A model generated the notes under the pieces. That model did not search any database. It saw only the letters and a list, made by a program, of their open reading frames with translations, and was not told where the DNA came from. This document shows, one piece after another, positions 1-4,125 of a DNA stretch of 8,007 nt; the stretch's first letter is position 1; each line of letters starts with the position of its first letter. The stretch comes from an uncultured Hungatella sp. (lineage in GTDB: Bacteria > Bacillota > Clostridia > Lachnospirales > Lachnospiraceae): contig CAJTOT010000002.1 in assembly GCA_910577935.1 (NCBI GenBank), positions 61,171-69,177 on the forward strand. The letters are read 5' to 3'. A program made the position numbers and the translations under genes.

Positions 1-399
1 GGAACCGCGGGGGGCAATGCTGCGGGCCCGTCTGCCGGCGCCGGAAGCACCACATCCGGCGGCAAGACAGGACCGGGAGCAGGCGGTAATTCAGAGAACT
101 CCCCGGCGGCAGGCAGCACCACCGGACCGGGCGGTAATTCCGGATCGGCTCCGGGGGCGGGGAATACTCCGGGCGGGGCTGCCTCCGCTCCCGGAAGCGG
201 GTCTTCAGGGGGCAATTCCGTGACAGGCAGCGTGACTGCCCTGAATCCGTCGGGAGTTACCATTCAGACCAGCGACGGAACCAGCTACCAGTTTGTCTGG
301 GGAGACAACACCCCGGATCTGGAGCCGGGAGAGAAGATACAGATTTACTATGAGACCACCGGCTCGGGAGAGCGCCGTGTAACCAACTATTCTAAATAG
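1..399 (+). CDS. C-terminal part of a protein with a Gly/Ser-rich linker and small beta domain (5' end outside window)
   Basis: The frame is open from base 1 to a TAG at 397-399, giving 132 residues; the start lies upstream of the window. The first ~75 residues are a low-complexity linker of Gly, Ser, Ala, Asn, Thr and Pro, with recurring GGNS- and PGxGN-like units. The last ~55 residues change to alternating hydrophobic and polar positions, including VTALNPSGVTIQTSDG and KIQIYYETTGSGE, and look like a small beta-rich (OB-like or barrel) domain. The arrangement suggests a secreted or surface-anchored protein with a flexible spacer, but no signal peptide or anchor is visible here. The gene lies 52 bases upstream of darA on the same strand with no clear terminator between, so cotranscription is possible. 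I do not recognise the family. The frame is convincing because linker and domain read continuously to the stop; the function is unknown. Confidence 0.75.
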   Translation, partial: GTAGGNAAGPSAGAGSTTSGGKTGPGAGGNSENSPAAGSTTGPGGNSGSAPGAGNTPGGAASAPGSGSSGGNSVTGSVTALNPSGVTIQTSDGTSYQFVWGDNTPDLEPGEKIQIYYETTGSGERRVTNYSK

Positions 400-451
400 G
401 TAAAAGCGACATAATAAAAGCATAATAGAAAGAAAAAGTGAGGTGCTGAGA

Positions 452-787
452 ATGAAGATTATTTATGCGATTGTGAGCTCTGATGACGGAAACCGGGTTA
501 CGGAAGTACTCAACGAGCATCAGTACATGGTGACCAAGCTGGCAACTACCGGCGGATTCCTGAAGAAGGGGAACTGCACGCTGATGATCGGTACGGAGGC
601 GGAGAAGGTGGATCATGCCATAGAACTGATCCAGGAGACCTGCGGCAAGAGACAGAAGATCACCTGCAATGTGCCGGCGCCCAACATCTCCTCCATATCC
701 GCAGGCTATATGATGATGCCCATGACCGTGGAGCTGGGCGGAGCCACGATCTTTGTGACAGACGTGGAGCGGTTCGAGAAGATATAG
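452..787 (+). CDS. darA: Cyclic-di-AMP receptor protein (DarA/PstA family)
   Basis: A 111-residue PII-like protein of the DarA (PstA, B. subtilis YaaQ) family. It forms a trimer that binds the second messenger cyclic-di-AMP in the cytoplasm; its downstream partner is generally not known. The family signature TKLATTGGFLKKGN near residues 28-41 is present, followed by TLMIG and, near the C-terminus, VELGGATIFV, all as in YaaQ, and the length matches the family. I chose ATG 452 because an SD-like GTGAGGTG lies directly upstream with normal spacing; GTG 443, in the same frame, would add three residues and overlap that SD. In B. subtilis the gene sits in a tmk-darA-yaaR-holB cluster. Here no holB follows: it is succeeded by about 800 bases without a recognisable gene. 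Identification is firm from the motif pattern; membership of an operon with the upstream gene is inference. Confidence 0.93.
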   Translation: MKIIYAIVSSDDGNRVTEVLNEHQYMVTKLATTGGFLKKGNCTLMIGTEAEKVDHAIELIQETCGKRQKITCNVPAPNISSISAGYMMMPMTVELGGATIFVTDVERFEKI

Positions 788-832
788 GGCCGGCCCGGCC
801 ATTTGCCGGAGCGGCGGAAGCCGTGGAGCAGC

Positions 833-871
833 GCCCCTTGGGGACGGAAAGTTTGGCAGTCCCCAAGGGGC
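833..871. repeat. 13-bp perfect inverted repeat downstream of darA
   Basis: GCCCCTTGGGGAC (833-845) and its exact complement GTCCCCAAGGGGC (859-871) flank a 13-base loop. The structure lies 45 bases after the darA stop. It is GC-rich enough to fold stably in RNA but is followed by CAGCAGATG rather than a T-run, so it is not a classical intrinsic terminator. It may be a 3'-end stabilising hairpin, a REP-like element or a weak/Rho-assisted terminator. Confidence 0.75.
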
Positions 872-910
872 AGCAGATGTATGTCAGCAGCTCAGTCAAC
901 AGACCGTGGG

Positions 911-924
911 TATATCGCGATATA
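911..924. promoter_or_regulatory. 14-bp perfect palindrome, possible operator
   Basis: TATATCGCGATATA is identical to its own reverse complement over 14 bases and stands at the boundary where GC-rich DNA changes to AT-rich DNA. Perfect dyads of this size in intergenic DNA often bind dimeric repressors, but I cannot name a regulator. It lies about 150 bases upstream of the promoter at 1071-1099, so direct repression of that promoter would be unusual. Confidence 0.35.
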
Positions 925-1070
925 ATTTTGTGTAAAAAGAGAAATATTCTGACTATAAATCGAAGAGAGACAAAAATATGGCATAAAAAATTAATATAGT
1001 TGAAATTGTTTCAATCAATAGATACAATTTTGGAATTAAAAAAATATTTTGCTTAATTTCAAAAAAAGAC

Positions 1071-1099
1071 TTGACAAATAGGGGCCGTTCATCTATAAT
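1071..1099 (+). promoter_or_regulatory. Consensus sigma-A promoter of an orphan transcription unit
   Basis: A -35 TTGACA (1071-1076) and a -10 TATAAT (1094-1099) are separated by exactly 17 bases, a perfect match to the housekeeping consensus, with A/T-rich DNA upstream that could act as an UP element. Transcription would start near 1106. No intact recognisable gene follows; the transcript would run about 470 bases to the terminator at 1538-1580. Confidence 0.85.
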
Positions 1100-1120
1100 A
1101 AAGACAACAAGAAACACCAA

Positions 1121-1157
1121 GCCGGAGACAATACGATACAGGTATTAAAGAACCGGC
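1121..1157 (+). other. Hairpin in the leader of the orphan transcript
   Basis: Two nested inverted repeats could fold together: GCCGG (1121-1125) with CCGGC (1153-1157), and inside it AATAC (1131-1135) with GTATT (1142-1146), leaving an asymmetric internal loop and a 6-base apical loop. It begins about 15 bases after the expected transcription start. It could be a leader stabiliser or part of a larger RNA fold; I recognise no riboswitch class. Confidence 0.4.
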
Positions 1158-1168
1158 AAATATGAAAG

Positions 1169-1538
1169 AAGGAGGTACGGACCACCGAACAGTTAAGATT
1201 TGTTTCATCTGTCATAGAAAGGATATGAATCCGGAGGCGGCGGATGAGACCAGGACCCCTCCCGAACTATATCGGCATACCTTGATGAATATGGATTCTG
1301 GATTGTGAGAAGGCCGCGGAAGAAGATGGTTGTTTGGTGATATGACGAGAAAGTATTGCTGGTGCAACATAGATTTTCGGAAGAAGATGTCAGGACGATT
1401 GAGAGATACATAGAAGGGATGCAGGAGATATAGGGAAGGAAACAATTAAATATAGAGAAACTTAAAGACGAGATGAGAAAGAAAGTCTTTAAGAATTCGC
1501 AGAAAGAGAGGTATAGTCCAGTGGACGACATAGCATGA
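1169..1538 (+). pseudogene. Probable decayed small gene, family unknown
   Basis: A perfect SD AAGGAGGT (1169-1176) is not followed by any ATG, GTG or TTG at usable distance. Reading on, a protein-like string TTEQLRFVSSVIERI (1184-1225) meets TGA. After a one-base shift a second frame carries three open runs of about 30 codons (1248-1337, 1341-1430, 1434-1535), separated only by TGA at 1338 and TAG at 1431 and ending at TGA 1536. These runs contain YLDEYGFWIVRRPRKK, then RFSEEDVRTIERYIEGMQEI, then a Lys-rich segment, all plausible as helical protein. The simplest reading is a former gene of 100-115 codons with a lost start, one frameshift and several nonsense changes, still carrying its promoter and terminator. 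Alternatives are a non-coding RNA with chance frames, or expression of an overlapping 48-codon frame (1162-1308). I cannot name a family. Confidence 0.4.
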
Positions 1539-1580
1539 AGGCGAGTATCGATGAGAATGAGATCGGTACTCGCCTTTGAT
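1538..1580 (+). terminator. Intrinsic terminator closing the orphan transcription unit
   Basis: AAGGCGAGTATCGAT (1538-1552) pairs with ATCGGTACTCGCCTT (1562-1576) as a 15-bp stem with one G-U pair and a 9-base loop, followed by the moderately T-rich TGATTTATG. The G-U pair works only in the plus-strand transcript (it becomes A-C on the other strand), so the hairpin is best read as a plus-strand terminator. It also lies 20 bases past the 3' end of the convergent radical-SAM gene and may stop some transcription from that side. Confidence 0.75.
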
Positions 1581-1597
1581 TTATGTGTCTGTACTGT

Positions 1598-2518
1598 CTA
1601 TGAATCTATACCTTCCAGATTAAACGGCGGCGTGTATTCTTCTCTGGCGCTGCTTCTTTTTTGCATGTAACCTTCTGACAGGCCAAGTTCCACGGCAGCG
1701 TCCACGATTTTTTCATACTCATAAGAGGTGATCCTCCTATTTAGCTCAGGATAGTCTTCTGTGTCCCTCGCCAGATGAAAGGGGGTGTACTGGCTCAGGA
1801 GACTGACAAGATATCCTCCCTGGGGGAGGGAATCATGCATCCAGAGCAGAAGTTTCAGGGAATCCCGTCTGGCTCCGGGCAGGATCATATGGCGGATGAT
1901 CACGCCGGATTTCATGATGCCGTCCTCGTCAAACACCGGCGGGCCGGTCTGGAGAACCATCTGGGCGACAGCCCGGGAGGCCCAGGAGAAATAGTCGCCT
2001 GCCCCGGAATAGCGGGAAGAAAGCTCCGGGGACCAGTATTTTAAGTCAGGAAGCCAGATGTCCACATAGGGTTTCAGAGCTTGGACGACCTGGGGGCGTT
2101 CGTAGCCGCCGCAGTTGTAGACTACCGGGATGGACAGCGAAGTTCCTGCCATGTCCAGGGCCTCGACCACAGAGGGAAGGTAGTGGGTGGCGGTGACAAG
2201 GTTGATGTTGTGGGCTCCCTGGTCCTGGAGTCTCAGAAAGATATCCCGGAGTTCCCGGACGGTCACCTCTTTTCCGAAGCCCTCATGACTGATCTGGTGG
2301 TTTTGGCAGAAGCAGCAGTTCAGAGAACAGCCGCTGAAAAACACGGCGCCGCTTCCTCTCCGGCCGCTTATGGAGGGTTCCTCCCAGTGGTGGAGGGCGG
2401 CTCTGGCCACTTTGGCTTTTGTCCCGCTCCGGCAGAAACCGGCCCGGCGGCTGCGGTCCGCGAGACACTGGCGGGGACACAGCCGGCAGCAGTCGTAAGC
2501 TGTATGATGGATACTCAC
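1598..2518 (-). CDS. Radical SAM protein, PflA-like (COG1313/PflX type)
   Basis: A 306-residue cytoplasmic iron-sulfur protein related to pyruvate formate-lyase activating enzymes. The radical-SAM cluster motif CxxxCxxC is present at residues 64, 68 and 71 (FFSGCSLNCCFCQNHQIS), preceded by an N-terminal Cys-rich segment (CCRLCPRQC, then GFC) typical of the COG1313 subgroup. Downstream, VYNCGGYE and DIWLPDLKYW match the SAM-binding/barrel region of that group. The family would use S-adenosylmethionine and a [4Fe-4S] cluster to generate a radical on a substrate or partner; the partner is unknown and no glycyl-radical enzyme gene is adjacent. Two in-frame GTG starts are possible: 2527 (three residues longer) and 2518. 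I chose 2518 because GGTGG, SD-like, lies 5 bases upstream, whereas 2527 has almost no spacing. It is divergent from azlC and convergent with the orphan unit. Family call firm, exact substrate not known. Confidence 0.88.
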   Translation of the reverse strand: MSIHHTAYDCCRLCPRQCLADRSRRAGFCRSGTKAKVARAALHHWEEPSISGRRGSGAVFFSGCSLNCCFCQNHQISHEGFGKEVTVRELRDIFLRLQDQGAHNINLVTATHYLPSVVEALDMAGTSLSIPVVYNCGGYERPQVVQALKPYVDIWLPDLKYWSPELSSRYSGAGDYFSWASRAVAQMVLQTGPPVFDEDGIMKSGVIIRHMILPGARRDSLKLLLWMHDSLPQGGYLVSLLSQYTPFHLARDTEDYPELNRRITSYEYEKIVDAAVELGLSEGYMQKRSSAREEYTPPFNLEGIDS

Positions 2519-2537
2519 AAAGTCCACCTTCCTTTCA

Positions 2538-2566
2538 TTGACAAACCATGAGAAAAAGACTACAAT
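2538..2566 (+). promoter_or_regulatory. Sigma-A promoter of azlCD
   Basis: TTGACA (2538-2543) and TACAAT (2561-2566) are spaced by 17 bases. Transcription would start near 2573, so the in-frame ATG at 2585 would have only a ~12-base leader without SD, which supports the later start at 2630 for azlC. The -35 box lies only 20 bases from the divergent radical-SAM start, so the promoters of the two genes must overlap or crowd. Confidence 0.8.
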
Positions 2567-2629
2567 ATTTGCTGTCTATGGTATATGAAAAAGAAACAAA
2601 ATGCAAGAGGAAACAGAGGATTGTGGGAG

Positions 2630-3340
2630 ATGGATAAAGTGAAAAAGGCTGCTCTCCGGTACGCCTTTCCCAAGACGGCGCCGGTGATGGTGGGCTACCT
2701 GTTTCTGGGAGCGGCCTACGGGATTTTGATGAAAGTCAACGGCTTTGGTTTTGGCTGGGCTCTGGCCATGAGCGTGTTTGTGTACGCCGGCAGTCTGCAG
2801 TATGTGGGGGTCACGCTGCTGGCATCCATGGCGAGCCCGCTTTATGGTTTTCTGATGGGGCTGATGATCAACGCCCGCCACCTGTTTTACGGAATCTCCA
2901 TGCTGGGAAGATACCGGAACTTAAAAAGATTCAGGACATATCTCATCTTCGCTTTGACGGATGAGACATTTTCCGTGATCTGCAATGAGAAGGTTCCACC
3001 ACGGCTGGACAGGGAGTGGGTGTATCTGTGGATCTCCCTTCTGGACCAGTTTTACTGGGTGGCCGGAAGTCTTATGGGAAGCATCCTGGGGAGCTTTATC
3101 AGTTTTGACACCAAAGGGCTGGACTTTGCCCTGACGGCTTTGTTCGTGGTGATTTTCACGGACCAGTGGAAGAATCAGAAGAATCACAGGCCGGCTCTCA
3201 CCGGGCTCATCGGTTCCGTGGTCTGCGTGAAGCTGTTTGGCTCCGGGGGATTTATCATTCCGGCCATGGGGCTGATACTCGCGGCTTTGAGCCTGGGATA
3301 TATAGGAAAGAAGAGGAAGGAGGCGCGGAGCGTTGGCTGA
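2630..3340 (+). CDS. azlC: AzlC family branched-chain amino acid exporter, large subunit
   Basis: A 236-residue polytopic inner-membrane protein. With AzlD it forms a two-component exporter; characterised members (BrnFE, AzlCD) export branched-chain amino acids and analogues. Family motifs are visible: FVYAGSLQ near residues 50-57, NARHLFYG at 81-88 and LTDETF at 109-114, with hydrophobic segments at about 17-34, 42-66, 70-90, 132-157, 165-178 and 190-224. The C-terminus is basic (KKRKEARSVG), consistent with a cytoplasmic end. I chose ATG 2630 because AGAGGA lies 9 bases upstream and the conserved start of the family (LRYAFPKT) follows immediately; ATG 2585 would add 15 polar residues without SD. 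It is the first gene of a two-gene operon and overlaps azlD by 8 bases. Substrate is inferred from the family only. Confidence 0.92.
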   Translation: MDKVKKAALRYAFPKTAPVMVGYLFLGAAYGILMKVNGFGFGWALAMSVFVYAGSLQYVGVTLLASMASPLYGFLMGLMINARHLFYGISMLGRYRNLKRFRTYLIFALTDETFSVICNEKVPPRLDREWVYLWISLLDQFYWVAGSLMGSILGSFISFDTKGLDFALTALFVVIFTDQWKNQKNHRPALTGLIGSVVCVKLFGSGGFIIPAMGLILAALSLGYIGKKRKEARSVG

Positions 3341-3671
3341 TGGGATGATGATCAGGGGCATCGGGATTGTGGCGGCGCTGGCGGCGGCCACGATGATCAC
3401 CCGCTTTTTTCCGTTCCTTTTATTTCCGCCGGGGAAAAAGATACCGGAATATGTAGAGTATCTGGGAAAGACGCTGCCGAGCGCAGCCATGGGGCTTTTG
3501 GTGGTGTACTGCTTAAAGGATATCAGTCTGGCGTCGGATTTTCACGGGTTGCCGGAATTGATCTCCATTATGGCTATGGTGATTCTCCACTGGCGGAAGG
3601 GGAATTCTCTGTTGAGCATCGGCGTGGGGACTGTGCTGTATATGGTTCTGGCGCAGAGAGTGTTTGTGTAA
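3333..3671 (+). CDS. azlD: AzlD family branched-chain amino acid exporter, small subunit
   Basis: A 112-residue membrane protein, the small partner of AzlC. Four hydrophobic stretches (about residues 7-25, 45-62, 73-86 and 92-108) fit the AzlD topology, and ITRFFPFLLFP plus the LPSAAMGLLVVYCL segment are typical of the family. The start is probably TTG 3333: an AAGGAGG at 3317-3323 sits 9 bases before it, while the first in-frame ATG (3345) would be 21 bases from that SD. The TTG lies inside the end of azlC (8-base overlap), which implies translational coupling and similar amounts of both subunits. A terminator begins 36 bases after the stop. Confidence 0.9.
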   Translation: MADGMMIRGIGIVAALAAATMITRFFPFLLFPPGKKIPEYVEYLGKTLPSAAMGLLVVYCLKDISLASDFHGLPELISIMAMVILHWRKGNSLLSIGVGTVLYMVLAQRVFV

Positions 3672-3707
3672 GTACAGTGTCTGTGTAAATAAAATTATAG
3701 AAGAAAG

Positions 3708-3744
3708 CGGCTCGGACCCACTTTGCGGGCGTCCGGGCCGTTTT
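3708..3744 (+). terminator. Intrinsic terminator after azlCD
   Basis: CGGCTCGGACCC (3708-3719) pairs with GGGCGTCCGGGCCG (3727-3740), with a 7-base loop, one G-U pair and a 2-base bulge, followed by TTTT. It closes the azlCD transcript. On the opposite strand the hairpin is followed by CTTTCTTC, so it may also weakly end transcripts from the small minus-strand gene beyond it. Confidence 0.75.
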
Positions 3745-3832
3745 GGCGGTCTGCGCCGCCTTCCGCCGTCTTGTGCTTCTTCTGTGGAAAAATATTTTTC
3801 TGACGGGGGATCAGCGCCAGACCACATCAGCG

Positions 3833-4006
3833 TCAGGTTACGTCTGGGTCCTTGTGGGAAGGCGGCGTGATATAGGGAAACATATCTTCGTATGCTTCCA
3901 GTTCGGCGTCTGTCTCAGGAAGGGCGGGAATCAGCCCGGTGCATTCCATGGAGGACACTGCCGGAGTGTCGAGAAGATCGTCGTCTTCGTCTTGAAAAAT
4001 ATTCAT
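3833..4006 (-). CDS. Small acidic protein of unknown function downstream of pyrG
   Basis: A 57-residue protein with 15 Asp/Glu and only one Lys or Arg. It starts MNIFQDEDDDLLDTP and ends with a Pro- and aromatic-rich tail containing AYEDMFPYITPP. I chose ATG 4006 because GAGGTGAG lies directly upstream with about 6-base spacing, the best SD in this part of the window. A longer frame from 4087 would add 27 Cys- and Asn-containing residues that run across an inverted repeat and has no SD. No membrane segment, signal peptide or known domain is visible. The gene lies 119 bases after pyrG on the same strand, so it may be cotranscribed or have its own promoter. I do not recognise a function; the tail resembles short proteins I associate with related gut clostridia, but that is recollection, not a search. 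Good SD and strand context favour a real gene. Confidence 0.6.
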   Translation of the reverse strand: MNIFQDEDDDLLDTPAVSSMECTGLIPALPETDAELEAYEDMFPYITPPSHKDPDVT

Positions 4007-4031
4007 TTTGCTCACCTCGGGATTATTTTGG

Positions 4032-4067
4032 CAGTTCGGACAGGGTGTCTTTCTGCTGTCTGAACTG
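4032..4067. repeat. 12-bp inverted repeat in the leader of the small acidic gene
   Basis: CAGTTCGGACAG (4032-4043) and CTGTCTGAACTG (4056-4067) flank a 12-base loop. Pairing is complete in a plus-strand RNA (one G-U), but in a minus-strand RNA, the sense of pyrG and the small gene, there is one A-C mismatch. It lies between pyrG and the small gene, 14 bases upstream of the latter's SD. It could be an operator, an mRNA processing/stability hairpin or a weak pyrG terminator; no T-run follows on either side. Confidence 0.6.
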
Positions 4068-4125
4068 TTGCAGGTTATTATGAGCAAAAACGAATTGTTT
4101 CATTCATGACATCATGACAGATCCG

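Larger units (their letters stand above)
788..1597. other. Long region without an intact recognisable gene
   Basis: About 810 bases lie between darA and the convergent radical-SAM gene. The first ~120 bases are GC-rich and carry a 13-bp inverted repeat. From about 925 to 1105 the composition becomes strongly AT-rich, unlike the rest of the window. This is followed by a consensus promoter, a hairpin leader, an SD sequence, a broken reading frame and a terminator, each listed separately. No open frame longer than 60 codons runs on the plus strand. The minus-strand frames here have no SD and a Ser/Phe/Leu/Ile-rich composition typical of antisense shadows. Confidence 0.7.

Noticed and set aside
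17..223. Plus-strand frame MLRARLPAPEAPH at the left edge
   Set aside because: Out of frame with the continuous Gly/Ser linker and C-terminal domain that read from base 1 to the stop at 399; Arg/Pro/Ala-rich shadow.
877..1000. Short plus-strand frame beginning MYVSSSVNRPW
   Set aside because: No SD, runs into the AT-rich stretch with random composition and crosses the 14-bp palindrome.
1162..1308. Plus-strand 48-codon frame starting MKEGGTDHRT
   Set aside because: The start has no SD; the strong AAGGAGGT lies inside the frame rather than before it, and the protein-like reading continues in other frames. Kept only as an alternative in the pseudogene entry.
1205..1531. Minus-strand open frame of 108 codons, rich in Ser, Phe, Leu and Ile
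   Set aside because: No SD before its start, hydrophobic low-quality composition expected of an antisense frame, and it lies opposite a plus-strand unit with promoter, SD and terminator.
880..1600. Possible insertion sequence or mobile element
   Set aside because: No terminal inverted repeats, no target-site duplication and no transposase or recombinase motif could be found by eye.
2921..3490. Minus-strand open frame of 189 codons across azlC and azlD
   Set aside because: It spans the overlap of two recognised membrane-protein genes on the other strand and has no SD or family features.
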